64,000 nt of DNA from JALYUA01 sp039931865 (GTDB lineage: Bacteria; Acidobacteriota; Thermoanaerobaculia; UBA5066; Gp7-AA6), in contig JBDTRB010000006.1 of NCBI GenBank assembly GCA_039931865.1, forward strand, positions 1-64,000. The letters are read 5' to 3'. Below, one piece after another: positions 26,321 to 35,130 of this stretch. The position numbers and the translations under genes were made by a program. The notes under the pieces were generated by a model. That model did no database searches and had not been told where the DNA came from. It was given only the letters and a program-made list of their open reading frames with translations. Each line of letters opens with the position of its first letter. Position 1 is the stretch's first letter.

Positions 26321-26391
26321 TCGCGCCTCGAAGAGATCGCGCGGTGGCGCAAGCCGGGGCGGGCGGCGAATGGGCCCGCGGCGTCCGTCAT
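26317..26391 (-). CDS. 24-residue coupling ORF between hemE and hemN
   Basis: A minute frame, MTDAAGPFAARPGLRHRAIS and four more residues. It starts ATGA on the hemE stop and ends GTGA on the hemN start. It has the best ribosome-binding site of the region (GAGGAGGT, 5 bases upstream). The peptide resembles nothing known. Its likely role is to carry ribosomes from hemE to hemN, which would otherwise be 67 bases away. Confidence 0.4.
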   Translation of the reverse strand: MTDAAGPFAARPGLRHRAISSRRE

Positions 26392-27446
26392 CGTCGGACC
26401 TCCTCGGGAACGGGCAGCGGCTCGCGGGCGGCGGAGAAGAACGCTTCCACGCAGTCGATCCGTGAAGGAGGGAGCACGCCGTGGCCTAGATTCACGATGT
26501 GCGCGCGCCCGCCGGTGGCGCGCACCATGTCCCGGGTGCGGCGTTCGACCTCGGCCGGTTGGCCGAGCAGGATCCCCGGGTCGAGGTTGCCCTGCAGCGC
26601 GAGCGCGGGCACGCGGCGGCGGGCCTCGGCGAGCGAGACGCGCCAGTCGATCGAGAGGACGTCGGCGCCCGAACGGGCCATCTCCTCGAGCAGGTGCCCG
26701 GAGCCGTTCACGTAAAGAATCACCGGGGCGCCGCGCCGATCGATGCGGGCGATCGCCCGGGCCGCGGCCGGAAGCGCCCACGCGCGATAGTCCTCGGCGG
26801 TGAGCTCGCCGGCCCAGGTGTCGAAGAGCTGGACCGCCTGAGCGCCCGACTCGATCTGGAAAGACAGCACGTCGCCAACGACGTCCGCAAGAAGATCGAG
26901 CAGCCGCCCGAGCGTCTCCCGGTCTCGCCCCATCATTTCCTTGATCCCGGAGAACGATTTCGAGCCCCCGCCCTCGATGAGATACGACGCGAGAGTCCAG
27001 GGAGAGCCGCAGAAGCCGAGCACCGCCGCGTTTTCGCCGAGCGTGGCCCGAAGGGCCGAAAGGATCTTCCCGGTGAACCCGATCGACTCCGCCGGATCGA
27101 AGCGCCGCAGCCGCCGGACCTCCGAGCTCGAACGCACCGGCTCCGGAAGGTGCGGGCCGCTTTCGGTGAACTCGACGCGCGCGCCCATCGCCGCGACGGG
27201 AACCAGGATGTCGGAGAAGAAGATGACTCCGTCGGGATGGAACCGCCGAAAGGGCTGGAGAGATACCTCGGCCGCGAGATCCGGGCTGCGGCAGAGGTCC
27301 CAGAACGAGACCGTGCGCCGCACCTCGCGGTACTCGGGAAGATAACGGCCCGCCTGCCGCATCATCCACACCGGCGGCCGGTCGACTGGCTTGGCGAAGC
27401 AGGCATCCAGGAGCCGCCGTCCCGAAGAATGTAGAGGTGCAGGCAT
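26388..27446 (-). CDS. hemE: Uroporphyrinogen decarboxylase
   Basis: A 352-residue cytosolic enzyme that decarboxylates the four acetate arms of uroporphyrinogen III. It carries the signature MMRQAGRYLPEYREVR near residue 28, FSDILVPVAAMG, GFCGSPWTLASYL, and HIVNLGHGVLP near the end. The start ATG 27446 lies 59 bases after acnA; a -10-like TAGAAT ends 12 bases before it, so there may be an extra promoter giving a nearly leaderless mRNA. Confidence 0.96.
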   Translation of the reverse strand: MPAPLHSSGRRLLDACFAKPVDRPPVWMMRQAGRYLPEYREVRRTVSFWDLCRSPDLAAEVSLQPFRRFHPDGVIFFSDILVPVAAMGARVEFTESGPHLPEPVRSSSEVRRLRRFDPAESIGFTGKILSALRATLGENAAVLGFCGSPWTLASYLIEGGGSKSFSGIKEMMGRDRETLGRLLDLLADVVGDVLSFQIESGAQAVQLFDTWAGELTAEDYRAWALPAAARAIARIDRRGAPVILYVNGSGHLLEEMARSGADVLSIDWRVSLAEARRRVPALALQGNLDPGILLGQPAEVERRTRDMVRATGGRAHIVNLGHGVLPPSRIDCVEAFFSAAREPLPVPEEVRR

Positions 27447-27505
27447 CAAACGCGCAAATTCTACCGCCTCGGTCCCATGAACGGCGCCGGAGCCGATGTT
27501 TACGG

Positions 27506-30403
27506 TCAGGCGGTCGGGGTCTCGGTGCCGAGGAGGTGTCGAAGCACGTACGGCAGGATCCCTCCGTGGCGGTAGTAGTCGACCTCGATCGGCGTATCGA
27601 TGCGTACCAGCAGGGGCACGCGCCTCTCCGTCTTGTCCGCCGCGCGGATGGTGAGCTCGACCTGCTGGCGCGGCCGGATGTCTCCTTCGAGGCCGACGAT
27701 GTCGAACGTCTCGCTGCCAGTGATGCCCAGGCTCGCCGAGCTTTCGCCCTCGGGGAACTGGCAGGGCAGGATGCCCATGAAGACGAGGTTCGACCGGTGG
27801 ATCCTCTCGAAGCTCTGCGCGATGACGGCCCGCACCCCCAACAGCCGTGTGCCCTTGGCCGCCCAGTCGCGGGAGCTGCCCGATCCATATTCCTGCCCGG
27901 CGAAGACGATCAGGGGAATGTGCCCGGCCTGGTACCGGATTGCGGCCTCGTAGATCGAGACCTGGTCGCCGTGGGGCTGGTAGATCGTCACTCCGCCCTC
28001 GACCCCCGGCACCATCCGGTTCTTGATCCGGACATTCGCGAACGTGCCCCTGGTCATCACCCGGTCGTTGCCGCGCCGCGACCCGTAGCTGTTGAAGTCC
28101 TCGGGGGCGATGCCCTTCTCCTGGAGATAGAGGCCGGCCGGGGAGGTTTTCTTGATCGCGCCCGCGGGGCTGATGTGATCCGTCGTGACCGAGTCCCCGA
28201 AGATCGCGAGGGCACGCGCGTTTTGGATGTCGCAGACGCCTGCCGGGACCATGCTGAAGCGGTCGAAGAACGGAGGCTCCTGGATGTACGTCGATTGCGG
28301 GTCCCACTTGTAGGTCTTGCCGATCGTGGTCGGGATCTCGTTCCAGAGAGGATTGGCCTCCACGAAGTCGGAATAGAGGCGCCTGTACGTGGCGGGGTCG
28401 ACAGAGCGGGCAATGGCCTCGCGCACCTCGGTCAGGCTCGGCCAGATGTCGCGGAGATAGACGTCGTTGCCGTCGCGGCCGCGCCCGAGCGGCTCCTCGG
28501 CCATGTTGATGTCCACGCGCCCCGCGAGGGCGAACGCCACGACGAGCGGCGGGCTCATGAGGAAGTTCGCCTTGATGTTCTGCTGGACGCGCGCCTCGAA
28601 GTTCCGGTTGCCCGAAAGCACGCTCGCCGCAATCAGGTCGTGCGACGTGACGGACTCCTCTATGGCCGGGTCGAGCGGGCCGGAATTGCCGATGCACGTC
28701 GTGCACCCGTAGCCCACGAGGTTGAAGCCGAGCCGGTCGAGCGGCTCCTGGAGCCCGGTGCGCGCCAGGTAATCGGTGACGACGCGCGACCCCGGGGCAA
28801 GAGAGGTCTTCACCTTCGGAGAGACGGAGAGGCCGCGCGCGACCGCTTTCTGGGCCACGAGCCCCGCGGCCAGCATGACGCTCGGGTTCGACGTATTCGT
28901 GCAGGACGTGATCGCCGCGATCAGCACGTCGCCGTGTCCGAGCGTGACGATCGCCGGCGCGAGATGCTCCTCCGGCACGTCCTCGACACGATCCGGGGTC
29001 GGGCGGTTGTTGACCATCTCCGTCTCGGTCCAGGGGTTCGTATCGCTTTTCGCGGCGTTGTCTGCGAGCGGCGCGGTCGTCGGGTGCTCCTGGTGGCCGC
29101 CTCCGGCCATCGGAGCCTCCGGAGTCGGGCCCTCGAACCCGATCTGGACCCGGTAGCGCCGGGAAAATTCTTCCGCGCGTTTCCCGTATCCGTTCTCCGT
29201 CACCGGCGCTCCGAACAGCTCGCGGAAGCGGGCCTTCAGATCCGGGAGATCGATCCTGTCCTGCGGACGCTTCGGGCCGGAGACGCTCGGCCGGACCGAC
29301 GCCAGGTCGAGGTCGAGCACGGACGAATAGTCAATTTGCCCGGACGCGGGCATGCCGAAAAGCTCCTGCGCCTGAAAGTACGCGCGGAACGCGGCCACAT
29401 GCTCTTCCGGGCGGCCGGTCGCGAGAAGGTACCGGCACGATTCCTCGTCGACGGGGAAGTACCCCATCGTCGCTCCGTACTCCGGCGCCATGTTCGCGAT
29501 CGTCGCGCGGTCCGGGAGGGGCAGGGACGCGGCACCCTCCCCGTGAAATTCGACGAACTTCCCGACGACCTTCGCGGCGCGCAGCATCTGGGTGCAGTGG
29601 AGAGCCAGGTCCGTCGCGGTGACGCCCTCGGAAAGCCGTCCCGTCATGTGGACGCCGACGACGTCGGGAGCGAGGAAATAGACCGGCTGCCCGAGCATGC
29701 CGGCCTCGGCCTCGATGCCGCCCACGCCCCATCCGACGATCCCGAGGCCGTTGATCATCGTGGTGTGCGAGTCGGTGCCCACGACGGTGTCGGGGAACCA
29801 CACGCCATCGCGCTCGAGGACGCCGCGAGCGAGGTACTCGAGGTTGACCTGGTGGCAGATGCCGATCCCCGGAGGCACCACGTCGAAGCCGTGGAACGCC
29901 TGCATGCCCCACTTTAAGAACTCGTACCGCGCGCGGTTGCGCCGGAACTCCATCTCCATGTTGCGTTGCAGCGCGTCGGGGACCGACCACACGTCCACCT
30001 GGACGGAATGGTCGACGACGAGCGCCACGGGGACGAGGGGCTCGATCAGCGACGGGTCCCTCCCGAGCCGCTCGACCGCCGACCGCATGGCCGCGAGATC
30101 GACGAGCAGGGGCACGCCGGTGAAGTCCTGCAACAGAATCCGGGCGACCACAAACGGCACCTCGGCGACGCGGTCCGCCCGCGGCTGCCACCCGGCGAGC
30201 GCGCGGATGTCTTCCTCCCGGATGCGCTTGCCGTCGAATCCCCGCAGCACCGATTCCAGAACGATCCGCAGGCTGACCGGCAGCCGGGAGATCGCGCCGA
30301 CGCCGCTCTTTTCGAGCGCCGGAAGGGAATAGAAGGACCCCGTTTTTCCCGGTCCGGGAGAAAACTCCTGTTTCGCTTTGAAAGGGTCGGGGTCGGTCGT
30401 CAT
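27506..30403 (-). CDS. acnA: Aconitate hydratase A
   Basis: A 965-residue tricarboxylic-acid-cycle enzyme that isomerises citrate to isocitrate. The 4Fe-4S ligands are in SCTNTSNP and GCTTCIGNSG; GTDSHTTMINGLG and the C-terminal swivel domain (FAGQEYGSGSSRDWAAKG) are intact. It is about 70 residues longer than E. coli AcnA (891), partly from an insert after RVQIGFEGP (TPEAPMAGGGHQEHPTTAPL and the following 20 or so residues). It is the first gene of the minus heme arm. Confidence 0.96.
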   Translation of the reverse strand: MTTDPDPFKAKQEFSPGPGKTGSFYSLPALEKSGVGAISRLPVSLRIVLESVLRGFDGKRIREEDIRALAGWQPRADRVAEVPFVVARILLQDFTGVPLLVDLAAMRSAVERLGRDPSLIEPLVPVALVVDHSVQVDVWSVPDALQRNMEMEFRRNRARYEFLKWGMQAFHGFDVVPPGIGICHQVNLEYLARGVLERDGVWFPDTVVGTDSHTTMINGLGIVGWGVGGIEAEAGMLGQPVYFLAPDVVGVHMTGRLSEGVTATDLALHCTQMLRAAKVVGKFVEFHGEGAASLPLPDRATIANMAPEYGATMGYFPVDEESCRYLLATGRPEEHVAAFRAYFQAQELFGMPASGQIDYSSVLDLDLASVRPSVSGPKRPQDRIDLPDLKARFRELFGAPVTENGYGKRAEEFSRRYRVQIGFEGPTPEAPMAGGGHQEHPTTAPLADNAAKSDTNPWTETEMVNNRPTPDRVEDVPEEHLAPAIVTLGHGDVLIAAITSCTNTSNPSVMLAAGLVAQKAVARGLSVSPKVKTSLAPGSRVVTDYLARTGLQEPLDRLGFNLVGYGCTTCIGNSGPLDPAIEESVTSHDLIAASVLSGNRNFEARVQQNIKANFLMSPPLVVAFALAGRVDINMAEEPLGRGRDGNDVYLRDIWPSLTEVREAIARSVDPATYRRLYSDFVEANPLWNEIPTTIGKTYKWDPQSTYIQEPPFFDRFSMVPAGVCDIQNARALAIFGDSVTTDHISPAGAIKKTSPAGLYLQEKGIAPEDFNSYGSRRGNDRVMTRGTFANVRIKNRMVPGVEGGVTIYQPHGDQVSIYEAAIRYQAGHIPLIVFAGQEYGSGSSRDWAAKGTRLLGVRAVIAQSFERIHRSNLVFMGILPCQFPEGESSASLGITGSETFDIVGLEGDIRPRQQVELTIRAADKTERRVPLLVRIDTPIEVDYYRHGGILPYVLRHLLGTETPTA

Positions 30404-30612
30404 CGGCTGGGGAAGGAGATCCTCCTCGAGAGAGCGTTTCGGGTCGGAAACGCAGTCTATGAAGCCGTCCGGGACAGGTCAAGGGAAAGCCGTTTTCGCG
30501 CGGCGACGAACCCTTCACCGCCCGGATGGCATAGTTTGGGGAAGAACCGATTCCGGACTGACTCAACCGCGGCGTGTTGCCGCGCAAACGCAACAACAGG
30601 GAGAACCGAACA

Positions 30613-31254
30613 ATGAAGAGGATCGCGATCCTGGCCGCAGCGGCCGTGCTCACCGCCTCCGCGGCTTTTGCCGCCCCCGAGACATTTCAATTCGACAAGG
30701 CGCACAGTCTGGTCGGGTTCCGCATCCGGCACTTCGTGTCGAAGGTCGAAGGCCGCTTCCGCGAGTTCGAGGGGTCGGCCACGCTCGACCGGCAGAACCC
30801 CGCCGCGTCGCGCGTCGACCTGACGATCCAGGCGGCGTCGATTGACACGGGCGCCGAGAACCGCGACAAGCACCTGAAGTCAGCGGACTTCTTCGACGCC
30901 GAAAAGTTCCCCACGATCACCTTCAAGAGCACGAAGGTGACGCTGAAGGGCAAAGACGCGTACGACGTGACCGGCGATTTCACGATGCACGGCGTCACGA
31001 AGTCGATCACGATCCCGGTCCGGCACGGCGGGTTTCTCAAGGCCGGCAAAGTCGAGAAGGCCGGATTCGAGGTCGCCTCGTTCTCGATCGACCGTAAGGA
31101 CTACGGGATCACGTGGAACCGCGCGGTTGATGCCGGCGGCGTGATGCTCGGGGACGACGTCGAGATCAACATCCAGGTCGAGGCCAACAAGCCGCTCGAG
31201 GACGCGAAACCGGCGGCGTCGGCGGCCCCCGCGGCACCAAAGCCCGGACGCTGA
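30613..31254 (+). CDS. YceI-family periplasmic protein
   Basis: A 213-residue protein with a signal peptide (MKRIAILAAAAVLTASAAFA) and a lipocalin-like YceI barrel (FQFDKAHSLVGFRIRHFVSK … GDFTMHGVTKSITIPV). Such proteins bind isoprenoid or other lipids in the periplasm. The last 20 residues are an Ala/Pro tail. AGGGAG lies 9 bases before the ATG. It sits between the two divergent heme arms, with a hairpin after it, and may be an independent unit. Confidence 0.9.
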   Translation: MKRIAILAAAAVLTASAAFAAPETFQFDKAHSLVGFRIRHFVSKVEGRFREFEGSATLDRQNPAASRVDLTIQAASIDTGAENRDKHLKSADFFDAEKFPTITFKSTKVTLKGKDAYDVTGDFTMHGVTKSITIPVRHGGFLKAGKVEKAGFEVASFSIDRKDYGITWNRAVDAGGVMLGDDVEINIQVEANKPLEDAKPAASAAPAAPKPGR

Positions 31255-31281
31255 GGCTTATTCTGATCCGCCGGAGCCGGC

Positions 31282-31307
31282 GTCCCCGGCGAAGGGGCGC
31301 CGGGGAC
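31282..31307 (+). terminator. Hairpin after yceI
   Basis: A perfect 10-base-pair stem GTCCCCGGCG/CGCCGGGGAC with a 6-base loop starts 28 bases after the yceI stop. It lacks a T run, so it may act as a weak terminator or an mRNA-stabilising end. Confidence 0.45.
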
Positions 31308-31359
31308 CCGCGGCCCGGAAGCGCCGTGAAGGGACCCATCCGGTAGACTCGGCCAGCCG

Positions 31360-32187
31360 ATGAAATGGCACGCGCTCGGCTGGCTCGCCGTCGCTCTCTA
31401 CTTGGGAGCCGAGGCGCTTTCGATCCTCTCGCTCTTGAAGCCGGGGAGGGGATCGTCGGGCGCCATCCTCCGGACCTCCCTGGGCCTGGTCCTTCTCGCC
31501 GCCGGCCTCGCGGTCCATTTCGCGGATCTCGAGATCACGGCCCGCGCCCTCCATTCGGTTCCGTACCGCAGCTTCGGAGGCTCTCTTTCGCTCTTTGGGT
31601 GGATGCTCGGCGTGTCCTACCTGGCACTCCTCTTCCGGCACCGGGAGCGTTCGATCGGTCCGTTCCTGATCCCGTTCGTCATCCTCTTCTCGGCGGCGGG
31701 CCTGTTGCTGCCGGCGCACGCCGCGGCACCGGATGCCGAGATGCGCGGCTCGCTCTTCGCGTTGCACGTCACCTGCGGAATCCTGGCGTACGCGGCCTTC
31801 ACGTTCTCCTTCGTCCTGTCCGTCCTTTACCTCGTGCAGAACCGGCAGATCCGGCGCGGACGCACGGGCGTCCTCTTCGCACGGCTTCCTCCTCTCGAGG
31901 TGATCGGCCGCATGAACCGGACGAGCGTCACGATCGGCCTGGCGGTGCTCGGCGCCTCCGTCGTCTTCGGACTCCTCTGGGCAAACCGGGTCTGGGCGTC
32001 GATGGGCGATCCCAAGATCGAGTGGGCGCTCGCGACACTCGCGCTGTACGGGTTCCTGCTGTGGATGGAGCGGCGGGGCTGGAAGGGGCCGAGGGTCGCG
32101 ATCCTCTCGATCGTCGGGTACGGCCTCGTGCTCTTCTCATACACCATCGTCAACATGTTTCTCTCCCGGTCGCACGGATTCCGATGA
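31360..32187 (+). CDS. CcsA/HemX-like cytochrome c assembly protein
   Basis: A 275-residue integral membrane protein with about eight helices and the CytC_asm domain (LHVTCGILAYAAFTFSFVLS). The tryptophan-rich loop of heme-handling CcsA proteins is only partly kept: LLWANRVWASMGDPKIEWAL retains DPKxEW but lacks the WG/W residues of full CcsA. A gene of this type before hemA is the order seen in Bacillus (hemX-hemA), where HemX affects HemA levels. The hemA start overlaps its stop (ATGA). Confidence 0.85.
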   Translation: MKWHALGWLAVALYLGAEALSILSLLKPGRGSSGAILRTSLGLVLLAAGLAVHFADLEITARALHSVPYRSFGGSLSLFGWMLGVSYLALLFRHRERSIGPFLIPFVILFSAAGLLLPAHAAAPDAEMRGSLFALHVTCGILAYAAFTFSFVLSVLYLVQNRQIRRGRTGVLFARLPPLEVIGRMNRTSVTIGLAVLGASVVFGLLWANRVWASMGDPKIEWALATLALYGFLLWMERRGWKGPRVAILSIVGYGLVLFSYTIVNMFLSRSHGFR

Positions 32188-33452
32188 GCCCGGCCGCCGA
32201 GGCGCGTCTCCTCCTGCTCGGCTGGAACTTCCGTGTGACGGAAAGCTCGGTTCGGGACCGGATCGCGCTGTCCGCCGACGAAGTGAGCGAAGCGCTCCGG
32301 TCCCTGCTCGGAAAGGGGATCGTCTCGGAAGGCGTCATCGTCTCGACCTGCCATCGCAGCGAAATCTACGGCCTGTTCTCCGAGGGCGCCGACGCGGGAG
32401 ACCTCGTGACGCGGTACGTCTCGGAGTGGCGCGGGTTGGAACCCGAGGCGCTTTCCCGCGCGGGCTTCCGCCGGGAGGGCGCGGACGCTGCGCGGCACCT
32501 CTTCCGGGTGGCGTCCGGCCTCGACTCGATGGCGCTTGGGGAGAGCGAGGTTCTCGGGCAGGTCCGGAAGGCGCTCCGCATCGCGCGCGAGTCCGGAGCC
32601 ACGCGCGCCGTGCTCCACAGACTCTTCGAATCGGCCGTGGCCGCCGGAAAGCGCGTGCGCTCCGAAACGGAGATCGGACGGCATCCGCTGTCGGTCGTGT
32701 CGATCGGTTTCGAGCTCGCCACGAAGATCTTCGGCGACCTGTCGCGGCGCACCGTGCTGGTCCTCGGGGCGGGGGAGACCGGCAGCCTGTTCGCGAGGCA
32801 GGCGCTCGACGCGGGAGTGCGCGACCTGCGGATCGCCAATCGGACCCCGGAGAAGGCGGAGGCTCTCGCCAGCCGGGTGTGCGGAATCGCGGTCGCGTGG
32901 GAGGACATCGTCCGGGAGCTCGCCTCGGCCGACGTGGTGGTCGGCACGACCGCGAGCCCGCGTCCCGTCGTGCGGCGCGAGGACGTCGAAAACGCGATGC
33001 GGCAACGGCGCGCGCGCCCCATGTTTTTTCTGGACCTCGCGGTGCCGGCCGACATCGAGCCGTCGGTGCGAGACGTTTACAACACTTTCGTCTACGGCGT
33101 GAACGACCTCGAGACGGTCGCGGAGGAGAATCGCCGCCGGCGCGCGCGCGAGGTGCCCCGCGCCGAGGAGATCCTCGAGGAAGACCTCTCGAAATTCCTG
33201 GCGTGGATGGGCAACCTCTCCGTCGTTCCGACCGTGATCGGCCTTCGGGGGCACCTCGACCGGATCCGCGACGAGGAGCTCGCGCACATACCCGCCTCCG
33301 ATCGGGAACGTTTCGCCACTTTCGCGAACTCCCTCGCCTCCCGCCTGCTCCACGAGCCGATGCGGCGTTTGAAGTCCGAAACGGACGCCGGGCGCCGCCT
33401 CGACCGCGTGGAGGCCGTTCGGCACCTGTTCCGCCTGGACGAAGACGAGTGA
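32184..33452 (+). CDS. hemA: Glutamyl-tRNA reductase
   Basis: A 422-residue enzyme that reduces glutamyl-tRNA to glutamate-1-semialdehyde with NADPH, the first step of C5 tetrapyrrole synthesis. Catalytic Cys56 is in STCHRSEIY, where most family members have STCNR; the His in place of Asn is unusual. The NADPH site VLVLGAGETGSLFARQAL and the C-terminal dimerisation domain are intact. Start ATG 32184 overlaps the upstream stop, and the end overlaps hemC (GTGA), so the arm is tightly coupled. Confidence 0.96.
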   Translation: MSPAAEARLLLLGWNFRVTESSVRDRIALSADEVSEALRSLLGKGIVSEGVIVSTCHRSEIYGLFSEGADAGDLVTRYVSEWRGLEPEALSRAGFRREGADAARHLFRVASGLDSMALGESEVLGQVRKALRIARESGATRAVLHRLFESAVAAGKRVRSETEIGRHPLSVVSIGFELATKIFGDLSRRTVLVLGAGETGSLFARQALDAGVRDLRIANRTPEKAEALASRVCGIAVAWEDIVRELASADVVVGTTASPRPVVRREDVENAMRQRRARPMFFLDLAVPADIEPSVRDVYNTFVYGVNDLETVAEENRRRRAREVPRAEEILEEDLSKFLAWMGNLSVVPTVIGLRGHLDRIRDEELAHIPASDRERFATFANSLASRLLHEPMRRLKSETDAGRRLDRVEAVRHLFRLDEDE

Positions 33453-34384
33453 GCGTGGGACGGCCGCCCGCCGTGCGCGGTTTGCTGCGCCTGGCCGCCC
33501 GCGGCAGCGCCCTGTCGCTCGCGCAGGTCGAGCTCACGGCAAAGTCGCTCGCCGCGTGGACGGACACCGAGATCGCGACGTACCGCACGACCGGCGACCA
33601 GCTCTCGCATCTCGACGCGGCGATCACCGGCAAGGGCGTCTTCACGAAGGAGATCGACGAGGCGCTGCTCGACGGCCGCGCCGACGTCGGCGTACACAGC
33701 CTGAAGGACCTTCCGGCCGAGCTTCCCGCAGGGCTCGTCCTCGCCGCCGTTCCGAAGAGGGAGGACGCGAGCGACATCCTCGTCTCCCGGCCGCGCCGGA
33801 CGTTCGCGGAGCTGCCCCCGGGCGCCCGCATCGGCACGGGGAGCCCCCGCCGCCGCGCGCAGCTGCTTTCCGCCCGCCCGGATCTCGAGGTGTCCGAGGC
33901 GCGCGGCAACGTGGATACCCGGATCCGGCGGCTCGAGGAGGGACGGTGGGACGCGATCGTCCTCGCCCGCGCCGGACTCGCGCGACTCGGCCGGCTGTCC
34001 GAGATCGACGACGTGTTCGTTCCCGAGCTCCTCCTTCCCGCCGTCGGGCAGGGAGCCCTCGCGCTGATGGCACGCGAAGGAGACTCCGCCGTGCTCGAGG
34101 TCCTCGCCCGGCTCGACCACGCCGCTTCGCACGCCGAGATCCTCGCCGAACGCGGGCTGCTCCGGCGGCTGCACGCCGGCTGCCGGGCCCCGCTCGCGGG
34201 ACGCGCGGTGATCTCCGGCGACCGCATGCGGCTGTCCGCGGGCGTCTATTCGCTCGACGGCCGCGTCGCGATGCGGGAGGAAGCAGAAGGACCAGCCGAT
34301 GCCCCGGAAGACTTGTCGGAGAGAGTCGCCGACCAGCTCCTCGCCCGCGGCGCGGGGCCGCTGCTCGAAGAGGCGCGGGAGTGA
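33449..34384 (+). CDS. hemC: Porphobilinogen deaminase (hydroxymethylbilane synthase)
   Basis: A 311-residue enzyme that polymerises four porphobilinogens. It has RGSALSLAQ at the N terminus, GVHSLKDLPAELP, IGTGSPRRRAQL, and Cys245 in AGCRAPLAG, the attachment point of the dipyrromethane cofactor. The start is taken as GTG 33449, whose GTGA overlaps the hemA stop; GTG 33455 is the alternative. It overlaps hemD by 4 bases. Confidence 0.95.
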   Translation: MSVGRPPAVRGLLRLAARGSALSLAQVELTAKSLAAWTDTEIATYRTTGDQLSHLDAAITGKGVFTKEIDEALLDGRADVGVHSLKDLPAELPAGLVLAAVPKREDASDILVSRPRRTFAELPPGARIGTGSPRRRAQLLSARPDLEVSEARGNVDTRIRRLEEGRWDAIVLARAGLARLGRLSEIDDVFVPELLLPAVGQGALALMAREGDSAVLEVLARLDHAASHAEILAERGLLRRLHAGCRAPLAGRAVISGDRMRLSAGVYSLDGRVAMREEAEGPADAPEDLSERVADQLLARGAGPLLEEARE

Positions 34385-35121
34385 TCCCGAGGGCTCTCGT
34401 CGTCCGCTCCGGCGCCGCCGATTTCCCGCGCCCCCGCGATTCCGGGTTCGAAGTCTTCGAGAAGATCAGCCACCGCATCGAGCCGCTCGCGGCGGCGACC
34501 GACGTGCTCGAGGAGCCGGCGGCCCTCGCGGTCTTCACGAGCCAGGTGGCCGTGCGGATCTTTTTCGAGGACGCGAATCGGGCGCGTCTCTTTTCCGCGA
34601 GCCTCGCGAACGGAAAAGTCGCCGCGGTCGGCGAGGCGACGGCGTCCGCGCTGCGCGACTTCGGTGTCGAGCCGGCCATCGTCGCCGCCGGCTCCGGGTC
34701 GAGCGTTCTCGACCGCCTGCCAAAGCGCCTGGAGGGGTGGCGGGTCATCCTTCCGCGCGGCGAGGACGCGACCGTCGAGCTTCCCGAGGCTCTCGCCGCG
34801 CGAGGCGCGCGGCTGCGGCCGATCGTGCTGTACCGGAAGCTTCCGGTCCCCGCCGATCCGGATCTCGACGGGCAGGTGGCGGGCGGCGCCTTCTTCGCCC
34901 TGGCGACCACCTCGCCGGCCGCGGCGCGCTGGCTCTTCTCGAAGGCGTCCCCCGCGGCCATGGCGCGTCTCCGGGCGATGCCCGCGGTCGTGCTCGGGCG
35001 ATTCACGGGGCGCTACCTCGGCTCGCACGGTATCGATCGCGTGGAAACGTCGCGCGAGCCGACCTTCGATTCGATGCTCGACCGGCTCGGGGAGCTTGCC
35101 GCGGAGGGACGCACGGCATAG
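34381..35121 (+). CDS. hemD: Uroporphyrinogen-III synthase
   Basis: A 246-residue enzyme that closes and inverts ring D. HemD proteins diverge strongly. Support comes from its place between hemC and hemB, its length, and the pattern VFTSQVAVRIFF, VAAVGEATASALRDFG and FALATTSPAAARWLF. The N-terminal GTG 34381 overlaps the hemC stop as GTGA. It ends 9 bases before the hemB start. Confidence 0.85.
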   Translation: MIPRALVVRSGAADFPRPRDSGFEVFEKISHRIEPLAAATDVLEEPAALAVFTSQVAVRIFFEDANRARLFSASLANGKVAAVGEATASALRDFGVEPAIVAAGSGSSVLDRLPKRLEGWRVILPRGEDATVELPEALAARGARLRPIVLYRKLPVPADPDLDGQVAGGAFFALATTSPAAARWLFSKASPAAMARLRAMPAVVLGRFTGRYLGSHGIDRVETSREPTFDSMLDRLGELAAEGRTA

Positions 35122-35130
35122 ATTCCGCGC

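Noticed and set aside
22462..27434. Long plus-strand frames opposite hemG, hemH, hemN and hemE
   Set aside because: They are high-GC shadows of the confirmed minus-strand heme genes.
26317..27888. 523-codon minus-strand frame overlapping hemE
   Set aside because: Arg-rich shadow of hemE in another frame; only its last 24 codons, after the ATG with a strong SD, are kept as a possible coupling ORF.
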